Of a stretch of DNA of 64,000 nucleotides, positions 1-8,485 are shown piece by piece; positions within the stretch are counted from its first letter, which is position 1, and every line of letters starts with the position of its first letter. Under the pieces are notes generated by a model, which saw only the letters and a list, made by a program, of their open reading frames with translations, did no database searches and had not been told where the DNA came from. Made by a program: the position numbers and the translations under genes. Origin of the DNA: Methylomagnum ishizawai. GTDB lineage: Bacteria > Pseudomonadota > Gammaproteobacteria > Methylococcales > Methylococcaceae. The DNA lies in assembly GCF_900155475.1 (NCBI RefSeq), contig NZ_FXAM01000001.1:3172881-3236880 (forward strand). The letters are read 5' to 3'.

Positions 1-110
1 TTTTCCGGCGGCAATACCGCGCCGTGCGGCTGGCCTGGAACCTATTGGCCTGGCCCTACAAGCTGCTGGCGGGCGTGGTCGTGGTCGGCGTACTGGCGGT
101 GCTGATCTAA
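1..110 (+). CDS. C-terminal end of a membrane protein (5' truncated by window)
   Basis: The reading frame open from base 3 ends at TAA 108-110. The visible 35 residues hold an Arg-rich stretch (FRRQYRAVR), then a Trp/Leu-rich segment and a strongly hydrophobic Val/Leu tail ending VLAVLI. That is the shape of a final transmembrane helix at an extreme C terminus. The family cannot be identified from so little. It reads in the same direction as ppnP 70 bases downstream, but a separate -10-like box lies between them. Confidence 0.5.
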   Translation, partial: FRRQYRAVRLAWNLLAWPYKLLAGVVVVGVLAVLI

Positions 111-141
111 CGCGCCCCGGCGGAATCCGGCCCGCCCATCG

Positions 142-147
142 TATAAT
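142..147 (+). promoter_or_regulatory. -10 box upstream of ppnP
   Basis: A perfect TATAAT lies 33 bases before the ppnP start. No convincing -35 box is seen 17 bases upstream in the GC-rich flank. A purine-rich GAGGAA ribosome binding site sits just before the ATG. Confidence 0.45.
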
Positions 148-180
148 CCCGCCTTTTCCATACCCAAGCCGAGGAACCCC

Positions 181-492
181 ATGTCCCAATTCGATGAGGT
201 CAGCGTCGTCAAGAAAGCCAATGTCTACTTCGACGGCAAATGCGTCAGCCATACCGTGCTGTTCCCCAACGGCACCCGCAAGACCATCGGCGTCATCTTC
301 CCGTCCAGCCTGAGCTTCCAGACCGCCGCGCCGGAAATCATGGAAATCATCGGCGGCGTGTGCCGTGTGCGCCAGGCCGGGGAAAGCGAGTGGACCACCT
401 ATCAGGCCGGCGATTCCTTCAAGGTGCCGGGCGACAGCCGCTTCGATATCGAAACCGTCGAGATGCTGGATTACGTCTGCCATTTCGGCTGA
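181..492 (+). CDS. ppnP: Pyrimidine/purine nucleoside phosphorylase PpnP
   Basis: 103 residues, the usual length of the PpnP (YaiE, DUF1255) family. These small cupin-fold enzymes phosphorolyse a broad range of purine and pyrimidine nucleosides to free base and ribose-1-phosphate in the cytoplasm. Family hallmarks seen include the N-terminal [17 protein letters not shown] block, the EIMEIIGG turn, [14 protein letters not shown] and the C-terminal DYVCHFG. The gene is a single transcription unit with its own -10 box and a strong hairpin terminator right after the stop. Identification is firm at family level. Confidence 0.93.
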   Translation: MSQFDEVSVVKKANVYFDGKCVSHTVLFPNGTRKTIGVIFPSSLSFQTAAPEIMEIIGGVCRVRQAGESEWTTYQAGDSFKVPGDSRFDIETVEMLDYVCHFG

Positions 493-510
493 TCCGGGCG
501 CTGCCCCAAA

Positions 511-541
511 CGCCCCGTCCGTGCCCGGCACGGACGGGGCG
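511..541. terminator. Bidirectional terminator between ppnP and the Sel1 gene
   Basis: A perfect 14-bp GC-rich stem with a 3-base loop lies between two convergent genes, 18 bases after the ppnP stop and just past the stop of the minus-strand gene. It is followed by a short T-rich stretch (TTGTCATTT) on the plus strand. Confidence 0.8.
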
Positions 542-544
542 TTG

Positions 545-1552
545 TCATTTGGGGGCCGGTTTGGACTTGGGCTTGGGTTTGGATACCGCCGTTTTTTGCG
601 GGCTGGCCTTGACCGCCTGGGCGGATTTGGCCTTGGCGGATTTGGCCGGTTTCTGGGTATCGGTCGGTTTTATCGCCTTGGGCGGGCCCGACTTGGAAGG
701 CTTGGCCGGTTGGGCGTGGGCGGCATGGGCGGGTTTGGCGCTCCGATCCTGGCCCTTTTGCGCCGGTTTGGACTTGGCCGGCTTGCCGTCCTTGGCCGGT
801 TTGGCGTTTTTGCCCGCCGCTTTCGGCGTTTTGGACTTAGGCCGCGGTTCCGGGTCGGCCTTGTTCCGCTTGGGAGGAAGGAACCGGGCGGCGGGTTCGC
901 CCACCGGCTCGAAATGCCGGGCGGCGGGCGGCGGTTCGGCGAATTCGGGCGGTTCCTCCTCCTTCACCTCGGGCAAGGGATGGTCCTTCTCCCAAGCCGC
1001 CAGCAAATCCAGGCCCTGGTTGATTTCGTCGGTGGTCATGCGGTCGGCCAGCTCGGTCTTGCGGTCCGCCGCCGTGGGATGGCCGCGGTCGGCGGCCAGG
1101 GCGTACCAGAAATAAGCCTGGACGCCATCCTTGCGGATGCCGTCGCCCGCCTCGTACAAGGAACCCAGGATCGCCGCCGACCCCGGATCGCCGCGCTCCG
1201 CCGCCTCGCGGAACCAACCCACCGCCGCGCCATGGTTCTCGTCCATTCCCAGGCCGTAATACTGCATCATCCCGAGCTTGCCCTGGGCCAGGGCGCTGCC
1301 CTGCCCCGCCGCCCGGAGATACCAGCGGTAGGCGGCTCCGTAATCCTGCTCGACCCCATAGCCCTTGAGATACAGGTTGCCGAGATTGATCTGGGCATCC
1401 CGGTCGCCCGCCTCCGCCAAGGGCTGGAACTGCGCGGCGGCGGTGCGCCAATCCTGCTTCGCCACGGCGGCGAGCCCCCGTGCCACATCGGCCTCGACCC
1501 GTCCCGCCAACAAACACAACGCGGCCAGGGCCGCGGATACCCGGAATCTCAT
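545..1552 (-). CDS. Secreted Sel1-repeat (TPR-like) protein with basic Lys/Pro/Ala tail
   Basis: 335 residues from the ATG at 1552. The longer frame upstream is rejected because the MRFRVSAALAALCLLAG start gives a clean signal peptide and lies 4 bases after the preceding stop. Residues about 25-170 hold Sel1-type repeats (GDRDAQINLGNLYLKGYGV, AQGKLGMMQYYGLGM, GSAAILGSLYEAGDGI), helix pairs that usually mediate protein-protein contacts. The last ~110 residues are a low-complexity tail of Lys, Pro, Ala and Ser, probably disordered and able to bind nucleic acid or the cell wall. It is likely co-transcribed with the oxidoreductase upstream. No enzymatic function can be assigned. Confidence 0.8.
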   Translation of the reverse strand: MRFRVSAALAALCLLAGRVEADVARGLAAVAKQDWRTAAAQFQPLAEAGDRDAQINLGNLYLKGYGVEQDYGAAYRWYLRAAGQGSALAQGKLGMMQYYGLGMDENHGAAVGWFREAAERGDPGSAAILGSLYEAGDGIRKDGVQAYFWYALAADRGHPTAADRKTELADRMTTDEINQGLDLLAAWEKDHPLPEVKEEEPPEFAEPPPAARHFEPVGEPAARFLPPKRNKADPEPRPKSKTPKAAGKNAKPAKDGKPAKSKPAQKGQDRSAKPAHAAHAQPAKPSKSGPPKAIKPTDTQKPAKSAKAKSAQAVKASPQKTAVSKPKPKSKPAPK

Positions 1553-1556
1553 CGGT

Positions 1557-2555
1557 TCAACTGTTCTCCAATACCAACTTGCCGATATGGCGGCCGCTTT
1601 CCAATAAATGATGGGTTTCCGAGGCGTCGGCCAAGGGGAAGGCACCGTGGATCACAGGCTTGATCTTCCCGGCTTTCAACAAGGGCCAGACCTGGGATTT
1701 CAGCGCGGAAGCCAGCGCGGCCTTCTCGGCGAGGCTGCGCGGACGCAGGGTGGAACCGGCCAGGGTCAGGCGCTTGAGCAGGATCGGCAACAGGTTGATT
1801 TCGGTCTTGGGACCGCCCTGCACCGCGATCAAGGCCAAGCGCCCGCCGGGGGCCAAGCATTCGAGGTTGCGCTGTAGATAGGGACCGCCCACCATGTCGA
1901 GGATCAAGTCCACGCCTTGGCCCCCGGTATATTCGCGGATGGCCTCGACGAAATCCTGCTGGCCGTAGTCGATGGCCCGCGCCCCGAGTTGCTCGCAGAA
2001 AATACATTTCTGCACGCTGCCGGCGGTGACGAACACCTCCGCGCCGAATTCCCGCGCCAACTGGATGGCGGTGCTGCCGATGCCGCCACTGCCGCCGTGG
2101 ATCAAGACCCGCTCCCCGGCCTTCAAACCGCCTTGCTCGAACAAATTGGCCCAGACCGTGAACAGGGCTTCCGGCAAGGCCGCCGCCTCGGCCCAGCTGA
2201 AGCCCTTGGGGATGGGCAGGCACAAGGGCGCGGCAGCGACACAATATTCGGCATAGCCGCCGCCCGTGACCAGGGCGCACACGTTCTCGCCGACGGTGGG
2301 ATGCTTCACGCCCCCGCCCACGGCCACGACCTGTCCGGCGACCTCCAATCCCGGAATATCGGACGCACCGGGCGGTGGCGGATACAAACCCCGGCGCTGC
2401 ATGGCGTCCGGGCGGTTGATGCCCGCCGCCGCCACTTTGATTAACACTTCCCCAGGACCGGGTTCGGGCACGGCGCGGCGGCAAGGCTGCAACACCTCGG
2501 GACCGCCCGGTTGGGTGATTTCGATGGCAAACATGGTAGAGGGAATCGCACTCAC
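1557..2555 (-). CDS. NAD(P)H-quinone oxidoreductase, PIG3-type zinc-free medium-chain dehydrogenase
   Basis: 332 residues, normal for the quinone oxidoreductase branch of the medium-chain dehydrogenase superfamily. An N-terminal GroES-like domain (PGPGEVLIKVAAAGINRPDAMQRRG) has the Asn-Arg-Pro-Asp signature of the PIG3 subgroup and no zinc-binding cysteine cluster. The Rossmann half starts at VLIHGGSGGIGSTAIQLA, the NADPH-binding AXXGXXG-type loop. It probably reduces quinones or reactive carbonyls with NADPH in the cytosol. It lies head-to-tail with the Sel1 protein, and its upstream flank (2556-2718) looks like the promoter region of the pair. The physiological substrate is unknown. Confidence 0.88.
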   Translation of the reverse strand: MSAIPSTMFAIEITQPGGPEVLQPCRRAVPEPGPGEVLIKVAAAGINRPDAMQRRGLYPPPPGASDIPGLEVAGQVVAVGGGVKHPTVGENVCALVTGGGYAEYCVAAAPLCLPIPKGFSWAEAAALPEALFTVWANLFEQGGLKAGERVLIHGGSGGIGSTAIQLAREFGAEVFVTAGSVQKCIFCEQLGARAIDYGQQDFVEAIREYTGGQGVDLILDMVGGPYLQRNLECLAPGGRLALIAVQGGPKTEINLLPILLKRLTLAGSTLRPRSLAEKAALASALKSQVWPLLKAGKIKPVIHGAFPLADASETHHLLESGRHIGKLVLENS

Positions 2556-2718
2556 GGCAGTTTCTCCTGCAATTATTAAGGCCGATGAGCTAGTTATAGC
2601 CCATGTTCGGACCTATGACCCACGCCGCCATCGGACCGGGGTGAACCAGGACAGGCTTTGGATTCCAGCTTACCGCTTCCAATTGACAATCACCGTGTAG
2701 CCCGGATGCGGCGGCGGC

Positions 2719-3219
2719 CTACAGCCCGGCCAGCCAATATCTCAGGCGCACGCCCAGGGCGGTGGTATAGCCCGCGCTGGCGTAGCGGATATTGCCGTCG
2801 GTACCCAGCACGAACACCGCGGGCACACCGCGCAAGCCAAAGGCTTTGCCGATGTCCCCGGAGGCATCGATCACCGTGGGAATATCGAAGCCCGCCTGCT
2901 TCATATACTGAGCGACTTCGGCGGCATCGCCGGACTGCATGGCGATACCGAGCAAAGGCATATCCCGCGCCAATTCCTGGATGCCGCCTTGCATGCCGCG
3001 GCAAACCGGGCACCAACTGGCCCAGAAATACAGCACGGCGGGTTTGGGCAGGGTAGCCAGGCCGGGGAAGGTCTGACCGTCCAGGGTGGTGCCCTGGATC
3101 GCGGGCGGCGTGCCCGAGGCCAGGTCGCGGTTGGCGAACAATTGCATCCCGAAGAACAGCGGGATCAAGACCAGCCAAGCCAGGAGGTTCTTTCTGAATT
3201 TTTTGTGGAGTGTGTTCAT
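2719..3219 (-). CDS. Membrane-anchored thioredoxin-like protein disulfide oxidoreductase
   Basis: 166 residues from the ATG at 3219, which overlaps the stop of the upstream metalloprotease gene by 4 bases (ATGA) and so decides the start. Residues 10-28 form a hydrophobic signal anchor after a Lys/Arg-rich N terminus, placing the thioredoxin fold in the periplasm. The redox motif is WCPVC (Cys70, Cys73), and a cis-proline loop (RGVPAVFV) is present. It resembles ScsD/TlpA-like proteins that reduce or isomerise periplasmic thiols. It is the last gene of a tightly overlapping set with lpxB, gre and ygjP. Confidence 0.85.
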   Translation of the reverse strand: MNTLHKKFRKNLLAWLVLIPLFFGMQLFANRDLASGTPPAIQGTTLDGQTFPGLATLPKPAVLYFWASWCPVCRGMQGGIQELARDMPLLGIAMQSGDAAEVAQYMKQAGFDIPTVIDASGDIGKAFGLRGVPAVFVLGTDGNIRYASAGYTTALGVRLRYWLAGL

Positions 3220-3926
3220 GCGAAACGCCGCAATAATTCGCCGCCATGGCGCTTGAGCCAGTGCCGCTCCTGGGACCAGCCGGGCAGATGCCGGGCTACC
3301 AAATCCCAAAAGGCAGCGGAATGGTCGCGGCGGCGGAGATGGCAAAGCTCATGCACCACCACGTATTCCAACACCGTGGGCGGGGCGAAAGCCAAGAGCC
3401 AATTGAGGTTGATAGCACCCCGCGTCCCGCAACTGCCCCAGCGGCTTTTCATGCGTTTGATGTGGATGGCGCGGGGTTCGAGGCCGTAGCGGACGGCATG
3501 GCGGGCCGCGATGCGGGCGGCCTCGTCCGCCATCCAGGGTTTGATCCAACCGAACAAGGCGGCTTTCACCCGCGGTTCGGTGGGCGCGGCGGTGGCGGGC
3601 AGGGCGATGCGGAACCCCATGTCGAATTCGACATAGGTCCGGCGGTCGGGGGATACGACGATGTCCAGCGCCACTTCGCGGCCCTGGAAAGGGAGGGTCG
3701 CGCCCGCGAGGAAACCGACCGGCGCGGTGGCCGTGGCGGCGCGGGCGCGGAATTCCGCCAGCTTGCGCTCGGCCCAGGCGCGGTGCTGTTCCAGGAAAGC
3801 CAGCGCCTGTTCCCGGTCCACGCCGGGCGGGATCACCAGTTCGGCCCCGGCGGGCTTCACCACCAAGCGCAGGCGTTTGGCCCTGGCGCTATAGCGTAGC
3901 CGACAACCGGGCGCGGCGGCGCTCAC
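3216..3926 (-). CDS. YgjP-type metallopeptidase (WLM/M48-like domain)
   Basis: 236 residues. The zinc motif HELCH (residues 192-196) and the downstream His202 in DHSAAFW match the gluzincin-like YgjP/DUF45 family. Other family marks are the KRMKSRWGSCGTRGAINLNWLL block before the motif and YSARAKRLRLVVKP near the N terminus. The protein is cytosolic, with no signal peptide. Members are common next to housekeeping genes and their substrates are mostly unknown. It overlaps its neighbours by 4 bases on both sides, so translation is probably coupled. Confidence 0.85.
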   Translation of the reverse strand: MSAAAPGCRLRYSARAKRLRLVVKPAGAELVIPPGVDREQALAFLEQHRAWAERKLAEFRARAATATAPVGFLAGATLPFQGREVALDIVVSPDRRTYVEFDMGFRIALPATAAPTEPRVKAALFGWIKPWMADEAARIAARHAVRYGLEPRAIHIKRMKSRWGSCGTRGAINLNWLLAFAPPTVLEYVVVHELCHLRRRDHSAAFWDLVARHLPGWSQERHWLKRHGGELLRRFA

Positions 3927-4420
3927 GGCGGGTCTTCGCCGATGGCGAGGATTTCCAGGGTTTTATCGCCCGCCGGACGCCGCCAAGTGACGGTATCGCC
4001 GGGGCGGGCGTTCAACAAGGCCTGGGCCAGCGGCGACACCCAACTGATCCGGCCTCGGGCGGCGTCGGCCTCGTCCTCACCGACGATGACGAAGCGCTGG
4101 CCATGGCCATCCTCGTCCTCGACCTCCACCGCCGCACCGAAATGGACCTTGTCGCCGGGCTGGGCCGTGGGCCGCACCAGCACGGCGCGGGCCACCCGCT
4201 CGGTGTAGTAGTGCCAATCGCGTTCGACCCGCTTGAGTTGCTGACGGCTATCCAGATCGTCGCGGAGTTCCAAAGCGCTGCGCGAGGCGCTCAGTTCCCG
4301 TACCCGTTCCTGCAATTGCGCGAGGCCACGCGGGGTCACGTAGTTGATGTGGGAACTTTGGGGCCGTTCCGGCAAAGCCTCTTCCAGCCCGTCCATTTCC
4401 TTCACGAAAGCCCGGCTCAT
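3923..4420 (-). CDS. GreA/GreB-family transcription elongation factor
   Basis: 165 residues from the ATG at 4420 (MSRAFVKEMDG), which overlaps the lpxB stop. An N-terminal helical segment (NYVTPRGLAQLQERVRELS, about residues 26-75) corresponds to the coiled coil inserted in the RNA polymerase secondary channel. A C-terminal FKBP-like domain follows (GDKVHFGAAVEVED to the end, with ISWVSPLAQALLNARPGD). Such factors stimulate transcript cleavage in backtracked polymerase. The sequence is closer to GreB-like paralogues than to canonical GreA. Whether it retains cleavage stimulation or acts as a regulator cannot be read here. Confidence 0.85.
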   Translation of the reverse strand: MSRAFVKEMDGLEEALPERPQSSHINYVTPRGLAQLQERVRELSASRSALELRDDLDSRQQLKRVERDWHYYTERVARAVLVRPTAQPGDKVHFGAAVEVEDEDGHGQRFVIVGEDEADAARGRISWVSPLAQALLNARPGDTVTWRRPAGDKTLEILAIGEDPP

Positions 4421-5574
4421 GGCACCGCTCCAGGCACCAGCATCTCCGCCGCCAAACGCGCCAACTCCTGGGAGCCGTTGCGGTCGCCCAGCCGCTCCCG
4501 CACTTCGGCCAATGCTTGCCGGATGCCCGCCGCGTAATCGGGTTCCCGCAGGATTTTGCCGATCTCGGCGGCTATGTTGCCGGGATTGGCCTCGTGCTGG
4601 ATGAATTCGCGCACGATACCCCGGCCCGCCAGGATATTGGGCAGGCCGATATACGGGATGCTGACCAATAAACGGCCCAGCCAATAGCTCAAAGGCGAGA
4701 GGCGGTAGACGATAACCATGGGCACGCCGATCAAGGCGACTTCCAGGGTCGCCGTGCCCGACACGGTGATAACGGCGTCGCAGCATTGCAGGGCGTCGTA
4801 ATCCTGGCCCTGGATAGTCTGGACCGCGAGGCCGGACGCCTCCAGCCGTCCCTGGATATCCGCGTCCGCCACCGAAGGCGCCTGGAACAACAGGAACCGC
4901 GCCCCCGCGAAATCCTGGGCCAGCCGCCGCGCCGATTCCAGGATGACCGGGAACAAGCGTTTGATTTCATTGGCGCGGCTGCCGGGCAACAGTCCGATCA
5001 CCGGGGCCGCGCCGTCGAGGCCGTATTTTTCCCGCGCCGCCGGAAGGTCCAGCGTGGGTTTCACTTTCCCGGCCAGGGGATGGCCGACATAAGTGACCGG
5101 GATTTGGTGGGCTGCGTAGAACGGCACCTCGAACGGGAAAATCACCGCCATGTGATCGACGATGCGGCCATAGGTCTTGACCCGGCCAGGCCGCCAGGCC
5201 CAGACCTGCGGGCTGACATAGAACAACACCCGCACCCCGCACGCCTTCGCCGCCTTGGCCAGCCGGAAGTTGAATTCCTTGTAATCGACGCAGATCAGCA
5301 AATCGGGTTTTTCCGCGCGGGCGATGGCTTGCATGAGCGTGAGCGCCCGGCGGATTTCGCCGTAATGCTTGGCGATTTCGACCAGGCCGATGACGCCGAT
5401 GCCGGAGGAATCGCAGCGGATTTCGACCCCGGCCTCGCGCATCGCCGCCCCGCCCATGCCGATGCCGCGCACGCCGGGCACCAGGGCTTTGAGCGCCGTG
5501 AACAAATCGGCGGCATGGCGGTCGCCGGAAGCTTCCCCGGCGGACAGCAGCACCAAGGGGGCGTGTTCAGCCAT
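4417..5574 (-). CDS. lpxB: Lipid-A-disaccharide synthase LpxB
   Basis: 385 residues, typical of the GT19 family. The enzyme joins UDP-2,3-diacylglucosamine to lipid X at the inner face of the inner membrane to make the beta-1,6 disaccharide of lipid A. Motifs seen are SAGEASGDRHAADL (11-24), YVSPQVWAWRPGR (119-131), LLPGSR (195-200) with NEIKRLFPV following, and VSGTATLEVAL (271-281) in the UDP-binding half. It overlaps gnnB by 8 bases, so it is translated as part of the lpxA-gnnA-gnnB-lpxB cluster. In this context its substrate is probably the diamino-sugar analogue. Confidence 0.96.
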   Translation of the reverse strand: MAEHAPLVLLSAGEASGDRHAADLFTALKALVPGVRGIGMGGAAMREAGVEIRCDSSGIGVIGLVEIAKHYGEIRRALTLMQAIARAEKPDLLICVDYKEFNFRLAKAAKACGVRVLFYVSPQVWAWRPGRVKTYGRIVDHMAVIFPFEVPFYAAHQIPVTYVGHPLAGKVKPTLDLPAAREKYGLDGAAPVIGLLPGSRANEIKRLFPVILESARRLAQDFAGARFLLFQAPSVADADIQGRLEASGLAVQTIQGQDYDALQCCDAVITVSGTATLEVALIGVPMVIVYRLSPLSYWLGRLLVSIPYIGLPNILAGRGIVREFIQHEANPGNIAAEIGKILREPDYAAGIRQALAEVRERLGDRNGSQELARLAAEMLVPGAVP

Positions 5575-6664
5575 CGAGCGCCGCCCGGATCACCGCCACG
5601 ATGCGGCGGATATCCGCTTCCCCAAGCTCGGGATAAATCGGCAAGGACAGGCACCGCGCCGCCACGGCTTCCGTGACCGGGAGGCTCAATTCGGCACAAT
5701 CGGCTTTGAACACATTCTGCTGGTGCAAAGGCACCGGGTAATAGATAGCGCAGGCGATTTGCTCTTGTTGCAGCGCTTGCATGAGGGCATCGCGGCGGTC
5801 GCTGAGCAGGGTGTATTGGTGGTAGACGTGGACGCCGATGCCGTCCTCGTGCGGGGTCTCGACCGGCAAATCCGCCATCAGTTCGGAATAGAGATGGGCG
5901 GCACGGCGGCGACCTAAGTTGAATTCCTCGATATGGCGCAGTTTCACCCGCAAAATCGCCGCCTGGATTTCGTCCAAGCGGCTGTTGTAGCCGATGGCGT
6001 CGTGGTAATAGCGCACCTCGGAACCGTGGTTGCGCAGCATTTTGACCTTCGCCGCAACCTCGTCGGATGCGGTCGTGACCAAGCCGCCATCGCCGTAAGC
6101 CCCCAGGTTCTTGCTGGGGAAGAAGCTGAACCCGGCCCCGATTCCGAATGCGCCCGTCTGCTTGCCACCTATGGTCGCGCCGAAGGATTGGGCGCAATCC
6201 TCGATCAGCAACAGGCCATGGCGCTCGCACAGCGCGGCGATACCCGCCATATCCGCCGGTTGGCCGAACAAATGCACCGGCATGACCGCCTTGGTTTTGG
6301 CCGTGATGGCGGCTTCGATGGCGGCGGGACCTATGTTGAAAGTCCGGGGATCAATGTCCACAAACACCGGCTTGGCCCCCACGTAGCGGATGGCTTCCGC
6401 CGTGGCGATGAAGGTGAAAGCCGAAGTGATGACCTCGTCGCCCTCGCCCACACCCGCCGCCCGCAAGACCAGATGCAGGGCATCGGTGCCGGAAGCGCAA
6501 CCGATGGTGTGCTTCACGCCCAGATAGGCGGCGGTTTCCGCCTCGAACGCCTTGACGTTCGGCCCCAGGATGAAAGCGCAGCTTTCCAGCACTTCCTGGA
6601 CGCCGCGGTCGATGTCGTCCTTGAGATTGGCGTATTGGGTTTTGAGATCGACCATCGGGATCAT
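5567..6664 (-). CDS. gnnB: UDP-3-keto-GlcNAc aminotransferase GnnB (DegT/DnrJ/EryC1 family)
   Basis: 365 residues, PLP fold type I sugar aminotransferase. Seen are the cofactor phosphate-binding GCASGTDALHL (55-65), Asp156 in IEDCAQSFGA that contacts the PLP ring nitrogen, and Lys185 in FFPSKNLGAYGDGG, the Schiff-base lysine. The close homologue WbpE/WlbC makes 3-amino sugars for O-antigen, but the position between a Gfo/Idh/MocA dehydrogenase and lpxB matches GnnB as known from Acidithiobacillus, Leptospira and Methylococcus. There it installs the 3-amino group of UDP-GlcNAc3N. Assignment rests on context plus family. Confidence 0.85.
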   Translation of the reverse strand: MIPMVDLKTQYANLKDDIDRGVQEVLESCAFILGPNVKAFEAETAAYLGVKHTIGCASGTDALHLVLRAAGVGEGDEVITSAFTFIATAEAIRYVGAKPVFVDIDPRTFNIGPAAIEAAITAKTKAVMPVHLFGQPADMAGIAALCERHGLLLIEDCAQSFGATIGGKQTGAFGIGAGFSFFPSKNLGAYGDGGLVTTASDEVAAKVKMLRNHGSEVRYYHDAIGYNSRLDEIQAAILRVKLRHIEEFNLGRRRAAHLYSELMADLPVETPHEDGIGVHVYHQYTLLSDRRDALMQALQQEQIACAIYYPVPLHQQNVFKADCAELSLPVTEAVAARCLSLPIYPELGEADIRRIVAVIRAALDG

Positions 6665-6706
6665 GGCTTGAGAACTCCTAAGATTGATGATTGGGTAACG
6701 CCGCGC

Positions 6707-7642
6707 TCAAGATTTCAACAGCCGGGTAATCTCGGTCGCGGTCGCCAACGCCCTGCGCCCGGCCTGCCCCGAACACAAAGGCTCCCGCCCCTGCCGCACA
6801 CAGGCCACGAAATGCTTGATCTCGGCCATCAGCGCATCGCCGTTCTCGAACACCGATTCCTCGCTGACGATCTCCGGGACGCCGGGGAACATCTCCCGTT
6901 CGCCCTTGCGGTGCTTGGCCAGCACCCGGTTTTGAAAATCCACCGAGACATAGCAGTTCGGCATGAACATCCGCATCTTGCGCTCGACCTTGAGGCTGGC
7001 GCGGCTGGCGGTGACATTGGCGACGCAGCCGCTCTTGAAGGTGAGGCGGGCGTTAGCGATGTCGGTGTCAGAGGTCAAGACGGTAACGCCCTTGGCGTCG
7101 ATGCGTTCGACTTCGGAATCCACGATGTCAAGGATGATATCGATGTCGTGGATCATCAGGTCCAGCACCACGCTGACATCGTTGGCCCTGGGATTGAACG
7201 GGGCGAGGCGGTGCGACTCGATGAACAAGGGTTTGTCCTGGGTCAAATCCAGCCCCAGCAGCGCGGCGTTGAAGCGCTCCAGATGGCCGACCATCAGCCG
7301 CACATCCTTTTCCCGCGCCAAACGGATCAATGCGTCGGCCTCGTCCAGCGTCACGGTGATGGGTTTTTCCACCAGGACGTGGGTGCCCGCCGCCAGGAAA
7401 TCCCGCGCCACCTCGAAGTGCAGGCGGGTCGGCACCACGATGCTGACGGCATCGACTTGGCCCAAAAGTTCGCGGTAATCGGCGACGGCGCGGGTCTGGT
7501 TGGCTTCGGCCACAGCCTGGGCCTGGACCGGATTGCTATCGACCACGGCGACCAATTCGCACTCGGGGAGCGCAGCGTATTTTTGCGCGTGGAATTTGCC
7601 CAGATATCCGACACCGATCACGGCGCAGCGCAGAGATTGCAT
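6707..7642 (-). CDS. gnnA: UDP-GlcNAc 3-dehydrogenase GnnA (Gfo/Idh/MocA family)
   Basis: 311 residues from the ATG at 7642; the longer frame runs backwards into lpxA and is not used. An N-terminal Rossmann domain has the NAD loop VIGVGYLGKFHA (8-19) and the EKPI motif (92-95) with its conserved lysine. The catalytic-domain signature HDIDIILD (165-172) follows. GnnA oxidises the 3-hydroxyl of UDP-GlcNAc to a ketone with NAD, feeding GnnB. Position between lpxA and gnnB supports the role over other Gfo/Idh/MocA dehydrogenases. Confidence 0.83.
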   Translation of the reverse strand: MQSLRCAVIGVGYLGKFHAQKYAALPECELVAVVDSNPVQAQAVAEANQTRAVADYRELLGQVDAVSIVVPTRLHFEVARDFLAAGTHVLVEKPITVTLDEADALIRLAREKDVRLMVGHLERFNAALLGLDLTQDKPLFIESHRLAPFNPRANDVSVVLDLMIHDIDIILDIVDSEVERIDAKGVTVLTSDTDIANARLTFKSGCVANVTASRASLKVERKMRMFMPNCYVSVDFQNRVLAKHRKGEREMFPGVPEIVSEESVFENGDALMAEIKHFVACVRQGREPLCSGQAGRRALATATEITRLLKS

Positions 7643-7676
7643 AGGGTTGGCTCCGATGAGGGAAGAAGGACGGGAA

Positions 7677-8459
7677 TCAGTCGTCGCCGCGACCGAGTTC
7701 GACGAAACCCAAGTTGCCGTGGCGCTTGGATTCCGCCGCCAGCCATTGGCGCAGATAGGCCAGTTCGGGGGTATCGGGCAGGTCGTCCAAGCTTTGTTTA
7801 TTACGCAAGCGGCGGAAGGCGGCGGACACGGCCTTGAGCCGGTCGCCATCGATCCCGGCCCGGCGCACACCGACCAGATTGACCCGGTAATGCTTGCCCG
7901 GACGCCCGCCAACCATGGTGTAGGGAATCACGTCCTTGTTGATACCGGCCAAGCCTTGCAGGATGGCGAGGCTACCGACCCGGCAAAACTGATGCACCAC
8001 CGCCCCGCCGCCGCAAAACACCCGGTCGCCCATCTGCACATGGCCACCGAGCGCCACATTGCTGGCGAAGATGTTGCGGTCGCCCAGCACGCAATCATGG
8101 CCGACATGGCTACCGTTCATCAGGTAATTATGGGAACCCAGGCGGGTCGAACCGCCCGGCTGCGTGGCCCGGCTCAGCGTCACCGCTTCGCGGAACACAT
8201 TGTGGTCGCCGATATCCAGATAGGTCTCGGTCGCTTCGTCGAAGCCCAAATCCTGCGGCAAACCGCCCAGCACCGCATGGGGATGGACATGGTTGTGCCG
8301 CCCCATCCGCACATAGGGACGGATCACCGCATGGGCCTCGATACGGCAACCCTCGCCGATCACCCCCGGCCCCTCGATCACGGCGAACGGCCCGACGGTG
8401 ACTCCAGCCCCGAGTTCGACTTCGGGCGCGACATGGGCGGTGGGATGGATGTTCGACAT
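7677..8459 (-). CDS. lpxA: LpxA-type acyl-ACP--UDP-sugar acyltransferase
   Basis: 260 residues from the ATG at 8459 (MSNIHPTAHVAP). Left-handed beta-helix hexapeptide repeats fill the first ~180 residues, with a helical C-terminal region from about 190. The catalytic base is His121 in GSHVGHDC, equivalent to E. coli His125; His118, His140 and His156 are also kept. The E. coli IHRGT box is replaced by LSRAT (Ser96 in place of His99). It starts lipid A synthesis by acylating position 3 of the UDP-sugar, here probably the 3-amino group of UDP-GlcNAc3N. No fabZ or lpxD flanks it, so it may be a second lpxA copy. Confidence 0.9.
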   Translation of the reverse strand: MSNIHPTAHVAPEVELGAGVTVGPFAVIEGPGVIGEGCRIEAHAVIRPYVRMGRHNHVHPHAVLGGLPQDLGFDEATETYLDIGDHNVFREAVTLSRATQPGGSTRLGSHNYLMNGSHVGHDCVLGDRNIFASNVALGGHVQMGDRVFCGGGAVVHQFCRVGSLAILQGLAGINKDVIPYTMVGGRPGKHYRVNLVGVRRAGIDGDRLKAVSAAFRRLRNKQSLDDLPDTPELAYLRQWLAAESKRHGNLGFVELGRGDD

Positions 8460-8485
8460 GGTGGCTCCGATAAGGGGAAAAGGGT

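Noticed and set aside
5933..7837. 634-codon plus-strand frame over gnnB and gnnA
   Set aside because: Shadow of the lipid A genes on the opposite strand; the minus-strand products carry clear catalytic motifs.
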